A stretch of DNA of 64,000 nt from Bacteroidales bacterium (GTDB lineage Bacteria > Bacteroidota > Bacteroidia > Bacteroidales > UBA3824). Under the pieces are notes generated by a model. The model did no database searches. It had not been told where the DNA came from and saw only the letters and a program-made list of their open reading frames with translations. The translations under genes were made by a program, and so were the position numbers. Below, piece by piece: positions 54,988 through 64,000 of the stretch. Every line of letters starts with the position of its first letter. The stretch's first letter is position 1. Location of the stretch: NCBI GenBank assembly GCA_024413595.1, contig JAKSUC010000008.1, positions 27,517 through 91,516 on the forward strand. Direction: 5' to 3'.

Positions 54988-55530
54988 ATGAATCTTAAAG
55001 GTATACTTACTATTGCCACATTTCCAGGTCTTTATCGTCATGTGGCACAAGCGACAAACGGAATAATTGTAGAATCTATTGTTGATGGCAAACGCACTTT
55101 AGCTTTTGGTTCATCAAGAATTAGTGCTCTTGAAGATATTTCTATTTACACTAACGATGGCGACGTTAAACTTGCCGATGTTTATAGAAGTATGTTTAAA
55201 GTTTTTGGTGGAAAAGAAACTTCTTTTAATCCTAAAAAAGCTTCTAACGATGAATTAAAAGATGCTTTTGGTAAAGCTCTTCCTAATTATGACGAAGACA
55301 GAGTGTATGTTTCTGATATGAAACGTGCTTTTGTTTGGTATAATCTTTTATTGGCTAAAGGTCTTGTTGACGACAAAGAAGATGAACCAGAAACAAAAGA
55401 AACTGAAAATGCTGATGGTAATGCTCCTAAAGCAGAAACTCCTGCTCAAGACGATGGTGGTATCAAAACCAAAAAGAGAACTCGCAAAAAAGCAACTCCT
55501 AAAGATGGTGAAGAAAAAAAAGATGAGTAG
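54988..55530 (+). CDS. DUF5606-type protein
   Basis: The 180-residue cytosolic protein begins MNLKGILTIATFPGLYRHVA, followed by NGIIVESIVDGKRTLAFGSS and RISALEDISIYTNDGDVKLAD. This is the pattern of Bacteroidota DUF5606: two small beta domains in the first 130 residues (VYVSDMKRAFVWYNLLLAKG closes the second). The last 50 residues are a charged tail (Glu/Asp then Lys/Arg) that looks disordered and could bind nucleic acid or a partner. The family is common in Bacteroidota as a single-copy gene of unknown function. Monocistronic, with terminator. Confidence 0.8.
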   Translation: MNLKGILTIATFPGLYRHVAQATNGIIVESIVDGKRTLAFGSSRISALEDISIYTNDGDVKLADVYRSMFKVFGGKETSFNPKKASNDELKDAFGKALPNYDEDRVYVSDMKRAFVWYNLLLAKGLVDDKEDEPETKETENADGNAPKAETPAQDDGGIKTKKRTRKKATPKDGEEKKDE

Positions 55531-55549
55531 TTTTTTATAAAACTTTATA

Positions 55550-55586
55550 AAAAAGAGAATTGTTTAAAGCAATTCTCTTTTTTTTG
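55550..55586 (+). terminator. terminator of the DUF5606 gene
   Basis: A stem AAAAAGAGAATTG / CAATTCTCTTTTT (55550-55562, 55570-55582) with a 7-nt loop runs into T8. It starts 19 nt after the stop. Confidence 0.88.
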
Positions 55587-55684
55587 CTTATTCTCTATTA
55601 TTCTTTTTTTTATTAATTCAATGATTGTTGTTTTAACTAAGAGAAGTAATTATGTTTGTTATAGTTAGATAATATTATACAAAA

Positions 55685-55712
55685 TAGACTCTACAAATAT
55701 TTGTAAAGTCTA
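55685..55712 (-). terminator. probable terminator of the 55745 lipoprotein
   Basis: A 13-bp near-perfect inverted repeat (TAGACTCTACAAA with TTTGTAAAGTCTA, one mismatch) lies 33 nt after the stop of the propeller lipoprotein at 55745. The T tract is short. The CTCTACAAA arm also occurs in the terminator at 4718. Confidence 0.6.
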
Positions 55713-55744
55713 TTCAGTATTTATTTTTCACACAAAAAATTATA

Positions 55745-56935
55745 TTATTCTAATCCTTTAATTGAATAAAGTATAATTAAAGGATTGTCGTCCATATTAA
55801 ATTCTTTTATTTTGGTTAAGTCTTCTTGTGAAATTTGATTTCCTGTTGATAATAATTCTAAATATTTGTTATCTACAATTGGACGAGATAACACTTTACA
55901 AAAATAATTATTATATGTACCCAACAAATAAAAATAATCAATAAATAATCCAAGTCCCGAAGAAGATGGATTATAATTGCCTCCAATCATTTTACCAGTT
56001 TTTTTATTTCTAAATATAGAATGACGGTTAAAATTATTATCAAATACTATTTCTTGATAATCATTACATTCTGCATATAAACCATCAACAATAAATTTTC
56101 CTGAAACATTTTCGTATTTATCAGAATTTAAATCTATATTATCTTCATATTTTATTGCATAATCTCCTAATTCATATTTATATTTAACTTGAATTGTTGT
56201 ATCTTTAATATAATATACTTTATCATCGTAATGTATAGAACAAATTATAGTATCATTATTACAACTTAATTGATATGGCGCAAATATACTAGGATATACT
56301 CTATCAAATGAGAATGATTTTTTTACGTTAAAATCAAAATCAGTAATAATAAGTTTACTTTTATGGTCTTCGTCAGTCCATGATGGAGTTTGATAACAAA
56401 CATATCCATTTTCAAATGTAATCATATCTTTAATTGTATTCGGATAGTCAAAACTTTTTTTATATTCGCCTAACTCTGAATATATTTTAATAGATGAATA
56501 ATCTGTCAAAATTAATTCGTTAGTATACTTATTATGAGTAAAACTACTTATGAAATTAAATTCTCCTGGACCATTACCATGTTTTAACGAATTAATATAT
56601 TTGCCATTATGGTCAAATATAACAAACTGATGATGTATCATATCATTAACATAGATATATTTATCTGATAATTTAACATAGCTGGCATCACCCAATAAAA
56701 CATCATCATTAGTTTCTAATTTTATTATCATAATGGTATCGATATATTCATCTAAATAATAGGTTGTTTTATCTTCTATATCTGATAATATTTCTTCAAA
56801 ATTTATTATACTATTATTACATTTGCTTGAATATTCTTTTGTTTCAATTTTAGATGGAGCTTTTTTAGTATTACTATCACTACAACTAGCTAATAAAAAT
56901 AATATGAAATATATTATTATATTTAATTTTTTCAT
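55745..56935 (-). CDS. 6-bladed beta-propeller lipoprotein (DUF5128-like)
   Basis: The 396-residue protein has a lipoprotein signal with lipobox LLASC (Cys18). The core starts with YYLDEYIDTIMIIKLETNDD, then YVKLSDKYIYVND and FVIFDHNGKYINSLKHGNG, followed by the GPGEF turn, the usual opening of Bacteroidales 6-bladed propeller lipoproteins (IxLEt..., G(x)GPGE(F/Y)). Four to five further blade strands follow. Its function is unknown; such proteins may be surface-exposed. It is 27 nt downstream of a clear paralogue and is the second gene of the pair. Confidence 0.82.
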   Translation of the reverse strand: MKKLNIIIYFILFLLASCSDSNTKKAPSKIETKEYSSKCNNSIINFEEILSDIEDKTTYYLDEYIDTIMIIKLETNDDVLLGDASYVKLSDKYIYVNDMIHHQFVIFDHNGKYINSLKHGNGPGEFNFISSFTHNKYTNELILTDYSSIKIYSELGEYKKSFDYPNTIKDMITFENGYVCYQTPSWTDEDHKSKLIITDFDFNVKKSFSFDRVYPSIFAPYQLSCNNDTIICSIHYDDKVYYIKDTTIQVKYKYELGDYAIKYEDNIDLNSDKYENVSGKFIVDGLYAECNDYQEIVFDNNFNRHSIFRNKKTGKMIGGNYNPSSSGLGLFIDYFYLLGTYNNYFCKVLSRPIVDNKYLELLSTGNQISQEDLTKIKEFNMDDNPLIILYSIKGLE

Positions 56936-56962
56936 GATGTTTTGGTTTTAATTTTAATGAAA

Positions 56963-58129
56963 TTATTTCAATTTAAATAGGAATATTAGAGGATTATCGT
57001 CTTCTTTAAGACTTTGTATTTTATTTATATCCTCTTGTGAAATTTTATTATCGGGTGATAATTTTTTGGCACTTTTAAAATAATTAAAATATTCAGGTAT
57101 AAATAAACTAATCATATAATTATTATAAACTGTAGATGAATAAATGCAATTCAAAACAAATGAGTATTTTGATACTTCATCATTGTATGAAAATGGATTT
57201 ATCATTTTTCCTGTTTGTTTATTTCTTAATATATAACCTATTCTTTCATCATTTTTAAAAGAAAAATATTGATAATTATTACAATCTAAATAAATGCCAT
57301 TTGTAATAAATTTATCAGTTACATTGTCTTTATACTTGTTTTCTACGGTTAATATATGACCATCGTATATATATTCATATTTACCCAATTGATATTTATA
57401 TTTAATTTGCAATGTTGTATCTTTGATACTATACACATTATAATCATAAAATCTTGACATAAAAAGTTCATTATCATTGCTTTTATAAAAACTTTTTGAA
57501 AACATTATAGGATATTCTCCATCTAATGTTATAGATTTTTTTATATTAAAATCAAAATCAGTAAAATTTATTTTTGCTTTATATTTATAATTATTATTTA
57601 TTTCAGCTATATATAAAACATATCCATTATCTAATGCTGCAAAATCAACAAGAAAATCATTCATTTCTAAAGAAGTGATATATTCTCCAGTTTCTGTATA
57701 TTTTTTTATCTGATTATTATCAAAAATTATTAATTCATTTGTATAGTTATTAAAAATAAAATTACCAGGATAATTAACTTCACCAGGACCATTACCTTTT
57801 TTAAGAGATTTTATATAATTCCCATTAAGATCAAATATCATAAATTGATTGTTAATGTCAGAAATGTAAATGTAATTGTTAGAAAATTTAATATTAACAA
57901 CATATCCCAACAAAGATGCTTCGGTAGTTTCTAATTTTATTACTTTGAGTGTATCCAAAATATTATCAAAGTTTTCGTTAGATGGACTATCTAAATTTGA
58001 AAAAAAATCTTCACAATAAATAAATTCTGCATTGGTTTCTTTATCAAATTTAGTTTCTTGTTTTTGTTGTTGAGAATTATTACAACTTGCTATTAATAAT
58101 AGCATTAAAATGTTTAAAAACTTTTTCAT
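56963..58129 (-). CDS. 6-bladed beta-propeller lipoprotein, first of a pair
   Basis: The 388-residue lipoprotein signal ends LLIASC (Cys16). It aligns with its downstream neighbour along the whole length: LDTLKVIKLETTEASLLGYV, YIYISDINNQFMIFDLNGNY, KKGNGPGEVNYPG, and similar C-terminal endings (KISQEDINKIQSLKEDDNPL against ISQEDLTKIKEFNMDDNPL). So this is a tandem duplication that is older than the signal-sharing pair at 4.8-6.9 kb, because similarity covers the whole protein. Promoter -7 TATATTTG lies 30 nt upstream. The fold is a good guess; the function is unknown. Confidence 0.82.
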   Translation of the reverse strand: MKKFLNILMLLLIASCNNSQQQKQETKFDKETNAEFIYCEDFFSNLDSPSNENFDNILDTLKVIKLETTEASLLGYVVNIKFSNNYIYISDINNQFMIFDLNGNYIKSLKKGNGPGEVNYPGNFIFNNYTNELIIFDNNQIKKYTETGEYITSLEMNDFLVDFAALDNGYVLYIAEINNNYKYKAKINFTDFDFNIKKSITLDGEYPIMFSKSFYKSNDNELFMSRFYDYNVYSIKDTTLQIKYKYQLGKYEYIYDGHILTVENKYKDNVTDKFITNGIYLDCNNYQYFSFKNDERIGYILRNKQTGKMINPFSYNDEVSKYSFVLNCIYSSTVYNNYMISLFIPEYFNYFKSAKKLSPDNKISQEDINKIQSLKEDDNPLIFLFKLK

Positions 58130-58158
58130 GATTTAAAGTATTAATTAGTAAAATTGCG

Positions 58159-58166
58159 CAAATATA
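58159..58166 (-). promoter_or_regulatory. Bacteroidetes -7 element for the second propeller pair
   Basis: TATATTTG on the minus strand fits TAnnTTTG, 30 nt before the ATG at 58129. The -33 box is unclear. Confidence 0.5.
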
Positions 58167-58307
58167 ATGATTAAAACCTAAAATGACATCATATATATAT
58201 TGCTAATAAAAAAAAGAAATTTAAAGACAATATTTTATTTTTTGTATCTAAAATCAAAAAATATATATATCTTCACAAATTATAAATCTCAAAATAAACT
58301 TTTAACA

Positions 58308-59792
58308 ATGAAATTAATTATCAATAAATTAACTATTGTAATAGTTTTGATTTTTACAACTATTACTATTTCGTGTAATAAAAATAATGGTTCGTTTACT
58401 ACTTTAGAACCTAAAGATTTAATAGAAAAATATCATAAAACATATTTTGAAACAAATTGTTTTAATCCAAAATCACACTTTTCTATTTTTTTAGATTATT
58501 CAGGAAGTATAAAAACAGCTTTTAAAGACAACAATACATTAGGTTTTTATCAATTGTTTATAAATAGTATAAAACTTTCGTCTGTCGATTTTTTTGAAGT
58601 AAACAACAATAAAATAGACAAAATAGAAAACATTAGTAAAACAGAATTGTACAAAAAAGTTAAAGAAACCGACCGTTTTAAAGGAGATGCCGCACCACTA
58701 AACGATGCTGTAAAAACTATAGTTGATAATAATCTTGCAGCAGTATTTATTACCGATGGTGAACTTTGGGAAAATGGTGAACGCGATGATCCTTGGGCGC
58801 GAGAAGAATTTGAAAATTGGTTAAAAGCTGGTAATTCTATTGAATTTTTTATCACTGATTATTTAGAATTTGGAAAACAAAAACATATTTTTTATATCTG
58901 CTTTATTCCTAAAAATTCTAATAATACTGTAGTTTCTGATTTTAATTTCTATCTTGAAAATTCTATTGAAGCAAAAGAATATAAATATGCTCATTTTTGT
59001 TTCACTGCCAACAATGTTAAAATCACAAAAGAATATAATGTAACAAATGGAGGTGTTAACGAAAATGCTGGTATTGACGAAACTGCTTTTATCAATGGTG
59101 AAAATTTTGAATTTGTTTTTATTATGAACAAATGGAAAGATTTATATAAATATATTGGTCAAAGTTTTGATATCAATGGTAATCTTGTTCCAGGAGGAGC
59201 TCCTTTGTTGAGTCATTTAAAAGTTGATTTTAGCGGTATGGAATTTTATAATATCAAAGATATTGATATTGTTGTAAATAATATCACCGATGATTTTAAT
59301 AAATTTAAAACAATTGAAGAAATCAAAGCTAATCCTCCAATATTTGCAACCGACGATAATGGTCAACAATTGCTTGACGAAAATAGATTGCCTATTTTAT
59401 TAACTCCTGGTCATTATGAAGGTTATGATATGAATGGTAAATTAATTGCTGACACAATTTTTGCTACGTCAGAACAAAACAATACAATTCCCGACTTGTT
59501 TATTCTTGACAAAAATATATATCAACAAAATGGCGAAATTTGTATAAAACTAAATGATAAATTTTCTGGTATGGGTTTATCTTCTACTGATATGAATTTA
59601 TTGAGAATTGATTTAGTTTTAAAAGATGTATCTGTTAATTCGTCTAACGAAAATCTTGATAAATTTGTATGGCAAGGTTCTAAAGTTAAAGAAAATCGTA
59701 GTATGTATAATAGCATTTTAGGTGCTTTTAACTCTGCTAATCCTCAAAATAGAATTATTTACACATATTATTTATATACATTACCTTATTAA
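58308..59792 (+). CDS. vWA-like lipoprotein, function unknown
   Basis: The 494-residue lipoprotein has signal MKLIINKLTI...TITISC with Cys23 as lipid site. The ATG at 58308 is chosen because it starts the signal; the frame extends upstream to 58200 without sense. Residues 55-220 look like a von Willebrand A domain: SIFLDYSGS gives the MIDAS DxSxS (D63, S65, S67), and AAVFITDGE gives the second Asp (D150). The expected MIDAS threonine is not evident in KGDAAPLNDAV. The C-terminal 270 residues have long strand-rich stretches (VDFSGMEFYNIKDIDIVVNN) and no known domain. It lies 12 nt before a small membrane protein gene, so the two probably act together at the envelope. Confidence 0.72.
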   Translation: MKLIINKLTIVIVLIFTTITISCNKNNGSFTTLEPKDLIEKYHKTYFETNCFNPKSHFSIFLDYSGSIKTAFKDNNTLGFYQLFINSIKLSSVDFFEVNNNKIDKIENISKTELYKKVKETDRFKGDAAPLNDAVKTIVDNNLAAVFITDGELWENGERDDPWAREEFENWLKAGNSIEFFITDYLEFGKQKHIFYICFIPKNSNNTVVSDFNFYLENSIEAKEYKYAHFCFTANNVKITKEYNVTNGGVNENAGIDETAFINGENFEFVFIMNKWKDLYKYIGQSFDINGNLVPGGAPLLSHLKVDFSGMEFYNIKDIDIVVNNITDDFNKFKTIEEIKANPPIFATDDNGQQLLDENRLPILLTPGHYEGYDMNGKLIADTIFATSEQNNTIPDLFILDKNIYQQNGEICIKLNDKFSGMGLSSTDMNLLRIDLVLKDVSVNSSNENLDKFVWQGSKVKENRSMYNSILGAFNSANPQNRIIYTYYLYTLPY

Positions 59793-59804
59793 AATATAAA
59801 AAAA

Positions 59805-60194
59805 ATGAATTACGAATATAAAAACATAATGCAACTTGAAGGACTGATAACAAATACCTATATTTTATCAGTTGTTGTTGCTTTAATATTTGTAGGCATA
59901 GCATTCTTAATAAGTAGTTTAATTGCCTACGAAGGGGGAAAATATCCTAAAGATGCTAAACGTCGTAGAATTTGGTTTGTATTGATAGGAATTGTATCTG
60001 CCATTGCATTTTTCTGCTACAACTTTTTATACGTTGGTGGAAAAATTGTTCCAACTGCAATGCTTCAAGACAAATTTTTTATTCACACAGCTATTGCTTC
60101 TGGTGTGACATTAGTTACTTATTTTTTGGTAGGTTTTGGGCTTAGTAAACTTTTTAAACGTACCAAATTTGGAACTATATTCCCTTCTAAATAA
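59805..60194 (+). CDS. small three-span membrane protein, partner of the vWA lipoprotein
   Basis: The 129-residue protein has three hydrophobic helices: TYILSVVVALIFVGIAFLI (about 19-38), WFVLIGIVSAIAFFCYNFL (about 57-76) and TAIASGVTLVTYFLVGFGL (about 93-112). Short basic loops (KDAKRRR) suggest the N-terminus is outside and the first loop cytosolic. It has no family signature that I recognise. It starts 12 nt after the vWA lipoprotein gene and a terminator follows, so the two make a closed operon. It may anchor or signal for the lipoprotein, which is an inference from gene order only. Confidence 0.75.
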   Translation: MNYEYKNIMQLEGLITNTYILSVVVALIFVGIAFLISSLIAYEGGKYPKDAKRRRIWFVLIGIVSAIAFFCYNFLYVGGKIVPTAMLQDKFFIHTAIASGVTLVTYFLVGFGLSKLFKRTKFGTIFPSK

Positions 60195-60217
60195 TTAAGA
60201 ATTATTACAAAAATTTA

Positions 60218-60265
60218 AAAATCCCCTTATGTTTCAGATGAAATCATAAGGGGATTTGTTTTTAT
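60218..60265 (+). terminator. terminator of the vWA operon
   Basis: A 13-bp stem (AAATCCCCTTATG, 60219-60231, with 60245-60257) contains a further TTTCA/TGAAA stem in the loop and is followed by GTTTTTATT. Confidence 0.85.
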
Positions 60266-60286
60266 TCTTTTTTAATTACCTTATTT

Positions 60287-60409
60287 CTATTCTACAATAA
60301 ATTTCTCTATTGTTCGTATTTCTGACGAAAGTTCTATACTAAATTCAACTATTTTACGTTCATCGTTTTTGAATTTTACATCATACTTACATTTTTGAAT
60401 TTCATACGT
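60287..60409 (-). other. possible decayed coding remnant
   Basis: On the minus strand 40 codons are open with plausible protein composition (IQKCKYDVKFKNDERKIVEF) but no start codon, bounded by stops on both sides. It could be the end of a lost gene. The rest of the 317-nt gap before uvrA holds the terminator and the uvrA promoter. Confidence 0.25.
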
Positions 60410-60475
60410 TTAAAGGCTGTTGAAAAATCAAAAAAATAAACAAGAGATATAATTTTAAAATTAACCAATCTTTCA

Positions 60476-60483
60476 TAATTTTG
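60476..60483 (+). promoter_or_regulatory. Bacteroidetes -7 element for uvrA
   Basis: TAATTTTG fits TAnnTTTG, 28 nt before the TTG start at 60512. The -33 region is a weak match. No LexA-like box is obvious. Confidence 0.55.
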
Positions 60484-60511
60484 CGGAGTTAAACCATCAA
60501 AATCAAAAAGG

Positions 60512-63397
60512 TTGGAAAATTTAAATCAACATAACCAAGAAGTAATAGATACAGATAGTCTAGATCTAGAAAATATTCATGTTTACGGAGCTCGCGTTCA
60601 TAATCTAAAAAATATCGACGTAACAATTCCACGAAATAAACTCACAGTAATAACAGGCTTGAGTGGAAGTGGAAAATCATCATTGGCATTTGATACAATA
60701 TTTGCAGAAGGTCGCAGAAGATATATCGAAACTTTTAGTTCTTATGCCCGTCAATTTTTAGGAGGCATGGAACGTCCAGATGTTGATAAAATAACCGGTT
60801 TAAGTCCAGTTATTAGTATAGAACAAAAATCTACAAACAAAAATCCACGAAGTACAGTAGGCACAATAACCGAAATATATGATTTTATGCGTTTGTGGTT
60901 TGCTCGTGCTGGCGAAGCATATAGCTACGAAACAGGCGAAAAGATGGTAAAATATACCGAAGACCAAATTTTTGATTTAATAACAAAACATTATGGAGGA
61001 CAAAAAGTTATAATTTTGGCTCCATTGGTTAAAGGTCGTAAAGGTCATTATCGCGAATTGTTTGAACAAATCAGAAAAAAAGGCTATGTTCAAGTACGTG
61101 TTGATGGTGTAATCAAAGATATAATAGTAAACATGAAAACCGACCGCTACAAAACTCACAATATAGAAATGGTGATAGACAAAGTGGTTGTTCCTCAAAA
61201 TGGAACAGGAGGCGGAGGCATGGAACGATTAAAAAAATCGGTAAAAACAGCAATGCAATTCGGTAAAAATATTATTCTATTATTAAATCCCGACACAAAC
61301 GAAACAAGATATTATAGCAAATTATTAATGTGTCCTACAACAGGAATATCATATCGCGAACCAGCACCAACAAATTTTTCACACAATTCACCTTCAGGAT
61401 GTTGTCCATGTTGCAAAGGTTTGGGTATGGTTAATATGATTGATATGCAAAAAGTTGTTCCAGACACATCATTGAGCATAAAAAAAGGAGCAATTGTTCC
61501 TTTAGGAAAATACAAAGATAATTTTGTTTTTCGTCAATTGGAAGCATTAGCAGAACGTGATGATTTTTCACTAGATACACCATTTAAAGATTTACCGCCA
61601 GAAGTGGTAGATACAGTGCTAAATGGTTCGGCAGAACCTATCAAAATGGAATGGATGAAAATGTATGGTTCTGGAATGTCTACTTACGACGGCATTATAA
61701 AATATTTAGAAAACTCTGTTGAAGAAGAAGATAACGGTTCTGAAATATTATTAAAATATTCAACCGAAAAACAATGTCCTGAATGTAAAGGATTTCGACT
61801 AAACAAAGAAGCTCTACATTTTAAAATTGCAGATAAAAATATAGCAGAATTGTCGATGATGGACATTGCAGAATTAAATCAATTTTTGCAAAATGTAGAC
61901 GAAAAACTATCCGACCGACAAAAAGAAATTTCAACCGAGATATTAAAAGAAATAAAAACTCGTGTTGGATTTATGTTAGATGTAGGTTTAGATTATTTAA
62001 GTTTATTTCGTACTGCACAAAGTTTATCAGGTGGCGAAGCACAACGTATAAGATTGGCAACTCAAATTGGTTCTAAATTAGTTAATGTTCTATATATTCT
62101 CGACGAACCAAGTATTGGACTTCATCAACGAGATAATGATAAACTTATAAATTCGTTGTGTAAACTTAGAGATACAGGAAATTCTGTTATCGTTGTAGAA
62201 CACGATAAAGATATGATAAAAAATGCCGATTATGTAATAGACATAGGACCAGGCGCAGGACGTTTAGGAGGATTTGTTTCGGCAGAATGTACTCCAAATG
62301 AACTTAAAAATACTAATACCATAACCGCTCAATATATTTCAGGAGTAAAAGATATTGAAATGCCTAAACAACATCGCAAAGGAAATGGATTATATTTAGA
62401 GTTGCTTGGTGCAAAAGGTAATAATTTAAAAAATGTTGATTTGCGTATACCATTAGGAAAACTTGTTTTGATAACAGGAGTTTCAGGAAGTGGAAAATCA
62501 ACATTGATAAACGAAACATTACGTCCAATATTAACCAAACATTTTTATCGTTCACTACAAGAGCCAAAAGAATATGACTCAATTGTTGGAATTGATAATA
62601 TAGATAAGGTAATAGAAGTTAATCAAGAACCCATAGGACGTACACCACGATCAAATCCATGTACTTATACCAATATATTTGCAGATATAAGAAAATTATA
62701 TTCAGAATTGCCACAAGCTAAAATAATGGGTTATACTCCTGGTAGATTTTCATTTAATGTAAAAGGAGGACGTTGCGAAGATTGTCAAGGTGCAGGAGTA
62801 AAAACTGTTGAAATGAACTTTTTACCAGATGTGTATGTAAAATGTGATGCTTGTAATGGTCGACGTTATAATCGCGAAACTCTTGAAGTTAAATTTAAAG
62901 GTAAATCTATTTCTGATGTTTTAGATATGACTATAAATAGAGCTTGCGAATTTTTTGAAAACGTTCCTAAAATATTAAAAAAGCTTCGTGCGCTTCAAGA
63001 CGTTGGAATGGGTTATGTAACATTGGGACAATCTGCAACAACATTATCTGGTGGCGAAGCTCAACGTATTAAACTAGCAACAGAACTTGCTAAAAATGAT
63101 ACAGGAAAAACTCTTTATATCTTAGACGAACCAACTACAGGACTTCATTTAGAAGATATACGAGTTTTGATGTCAGTTTTAAACAAACTTGTTGACAAAG
63201 GAAATACTGTTGTGATAATTGAACATAATCTAGATGTGATAAAAATTGCAGATTATATCATCGACCTAGGACCAGAAGGCGGACGCGGTGGCGGACAAAT
63301 AATTGCAGAAGGAACTCCTGAAGAAATTATTGCTAAAGGCGTTGGTTATACTGCAAAATATTTGGCAAAAGAAAGCGTTTTTTCAATTAAGAATTAA
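60512..63397 (+). CDS. uvrA: excinuclease ABC subunit A
   Basis: The 961-residue UvrA is the damage-recognition ATPase of nucleotide excision repair. Two ABC modules are complete: Walker [14 protein letters not shown] near residue 50 and [12 protein letters not shown] near 655; signatures [14 protein letters not shown] and [14 protein letters not shown]; Walker [13 protein letters not shown] and [12 protein letters not shown]. The C-terminal zinc module has [10 protein letters not shown] and CDACNG. The first zinc site reads CPTTG (C274) where many UvrA have CPxC, with CCPCC about 20 residues on. The start is TTG; no ATG or GTG lies in frame before the conserved [12 protein letters not shown] segment. 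Single gene with a -7 promoter element. Confidence 0.97.
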   Translation: MENLNQHNQEVIDTDSLDLENIHVYGARVHNLKNIDVTIPRNKLTVITGLSGSGKSSLAFDTIFAEGRRRYIETFSSYARQFLGGMERPDVDKITGLSPVISIEQKSTNKNPRSTVGTITEIYDFMRLWFARAGEAYSYETGEKMVKYTEDQIFDLITKHYGGQKVIILAPLVKGRKGHYRELFEQIRKKGYVQVRVDGVIKDIIVNMKTDRYKTHNIEMVIDKVVVPQNGTGGGGMERLKKSVKTAMQFGKNIILLLNPDTNETRYYSKLLMCPTTGISYREPAPTNFSHNSPSGCCPCCKGLGMVNMIDMQKVVPDTSLSIKKGAIVPLGKYKDNFVFRQLEALAERDDFSLDTPFKDLPPEVVDTVLNGSAEPIKMEWMKMYGSGMSTYDGIIKYLENSVEEEDNGSEILLKYSTEKQCPECKGFRLNKEALHFKIADKNIAELSMMDIAELNQFLQNVDEKLSDRQKEISTEILKEIKTRVGFMLDVGLDYLSLFRTAQSLSGGEAQRIRLATQIGSKLVNVLYILDEPSIGLHQRDNDKLINSLCKLRDTGNSVIVVEHDKDMIKNADYVIDIGPGAGRLGGFVSAECTPNELKNTNTITAQYISGVKDIEMPKQHRKGNGLYLELLGAKGNNLKNVDLRIPLGKLVLITGVSGSGKSTLINETLRPILTKHFYRSLQEPKEYDSIVGIDNIDKVIEVNQEPIGRTPRSNPCTYTNIFADIRKLYSELPQAKIMGYTPGRFSFNVKGGRCEDCQGAGVKTVEMNFLPDVYVKCDACNGRRYNRETLEVKFKGKSISDVLDMTINRACEFFENVPKILKKLRALQDVGMGYVTLGQSATTLSGGEAQRIKLATELAKNDTGKTLYILDEPTTGLHLEDIRVLMSVLNKLVDKGNTVVIIEHNLDVIKIADYIIDLGPEGGRGGGQIIAEGTPEEIIAKGVGYTAKYLAKESVFSIKN

Positions 63398-63806
63398 ATG
63401 AGTAATTATAACAATTATGAATTGTAAATGATATTCCAATATTGTTTGGTTTCGTATTTGGATATCAAATTATAGTGCAAACAAAATACTTTTTGTATTC
63501 TACTAATAGTTTTTGTGTAATTTATTCAAATTCGGGGAATTCAGAACTTAAATCAATGAGATAATTTTGATACGTAATTCTATATTTCTTGTTTATATTT
63601 TCTTACTTTAATGCTAAATTTCCTAATTTATTATCTACACATAAACCACAATTATCTAACATAAAAGATTTTTCTAGAATATAATGCGAAATAATAATAC
63701 TATTCAAGATAATTCAACGCTAAAAATAACAAAATTGGAAATATACTATTGTCAGTTTTATAAAAAAAAAGTCAATTTTCTGTTTTTCTTGTACAACAAT
63801 AGTTTT
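63398..63806. other. intergenic stretch of 409 nt, no gene seen
   Basis: No convincing gene was found. A minus-strand frame at about 63603-63710 (34 codons, containing KSFMLDNCGLCVDNKLGN) has no good start and may be a relic. No clear terminator follows uvrA. The sequence is AT-rich throughout. Confidence 0.5.
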
Positions 63807-64000
63807 TTATAATTTCTCTATTTCGTCTTTTGATAAGCCTGTTACAATTAAAATCTGTTCTATAGATAAATTCAAAACTTTCATCTTGCGTGCCATATCA
63901 AGTTTTTCTTGATAAGCTTTTGTTTCTGCTTCTGCTCGTCCTTCTGCTCTACCTTTTTCAACACCTTCATTAAAATTCAATTTATTAGTTTCTTCATTTA
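63807..64000 (-). CDS. Rpn-type PD-(D/E)XK nuclease/transposase, 3' end only
   Basis: The last 64 codons of a gene that continues past the right edge. The piece shows the tail typical of the Rpn family (recombination-promoting nuclease, formerly putative transposase): a charged EGVEKGRAEGRAEAETKAYQ helix of EGxxEG style, then MARKMKVLNLSIEQILIVTG and the end LSKDEIEKL. The nuclease core is outside the window, so intactness cannot be judged. These genes occur in many copies in Bacteroidales genomes and make a rare end-nicking activity that aids RecA-independent recombination. No inverted repeats are seen near its 3' end. Confidence 0.75.
   Translation of the reverse strand, partial: NEETNKLNFNEGVEKGRAEGRAEAETKAYQEKLDMARKMKVLNLSIEQILIVTGLSKDEIEKL

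Noticed and set aside
63603..63710. A small minus-strand gene
   Set aside because: The 34 open codons have a plausible composition but no start in a suitable place, no promoter and no terminator; kept only as a possible relic.

Overview
The window is a 64 kb piece of an AT-rich (by eye about 30% GC) chromosome from a member of the Bacteroidota, most likely Bacteroidales. Four things point there. Promoters fit the Bacteroidetes sigma-ABfr pattern (TTG or TTTG, about 18-21 bp, then TAnnTTTG). The lipoproteins are of Bacteroidales types: 6-bladed propeller, DUF4369-like and DUF3298-like. A DUF3467 gene follows rpoC. Synteny is also typical: rpsU-xerC-hpf next to tRNA-tuf, an OmpH/Skp lipoprotein, and lptE-secG. 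No complete insertion sequence, prophage or CRISPR array was seen.

Left arm (1-6.9 kb): the 5' part of nadD, a secreted protein with an internal duplication, two lipoproteins (one with a frameshift inside its signal peptide), a 1.15 kb non-coding stretch holding a degenerate tandem array with a period near 43 bp, an unclassified helical protein right after that array, and a tandem pair of propeller lipoproteins.

Information-processing block (7.0-22.1 kb, minus strand): rpsU, xerC, hpf, then tRNA-Thr, Tyr, Gly, Thr, tuf, tRNA-Trp, secE, nusG, rplK, rplA, rplJ, rplL, rpoB, rpoC and a DUF3467 gene. The tRNA-tuf order is the same as thrU-tyrU-glyT-thrT-tufB of E. coli. A strong promoter precedes the tRNAs, hairpins sit between rplL/rpoB and rpoB/rpoC, and a 15-bp-stem terminator ends the block.

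Middle (22.2-42.5 kb): a GT-C glycosyltransferase, a TlpA-like thioredoxin lipid- or periplasm-directed protein, an MsbA-type ABC exporter, a reverse rubrerythrin and rlmH. Then comes a 1230-residue NtrY-like sensor kinase behind a near-consensus sigma-54 promoter, argR-argH, a sigma-54 activator lacking a receiver domain that overlaps lptE, a low-complexity TPR-like protein, secG, two overlapping peptidoglycan enzymes (lytic and synthetic transglycosylase), and a lipoprotein/DUF3298 pair.

Right arm (42.5-64 kb): a membrane-anchored MurF-like ligase paired with an alpha/beta hydrolase, an acyl-CoA synthetase with a palindrome over its promoter, and a small HTH regulator with a second sigma-54-like promoter. 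These are followed by rimP-nusA-infB, a family 2 glycosyltransferase, an OmpH-like lipoprotein, a DUF5606-type gene, a second tandem pair of propeller lipoproteins, a vWA-like lipoprotein paired with a small membrane protein, uvrA, and the 3' end of an Rpn-type nuclease gene cut by the window edge.

Most of the window is ordinary core genome. The parts that known annotation does not explain are the 43-bp periodic array with its neighbour gene (about 3.0-4.7 kb), the membrane Mur ligase/hydrolase pair, the vWA/membrane pair, and the two sigma-54-type promoters together with a receiver-less activator.
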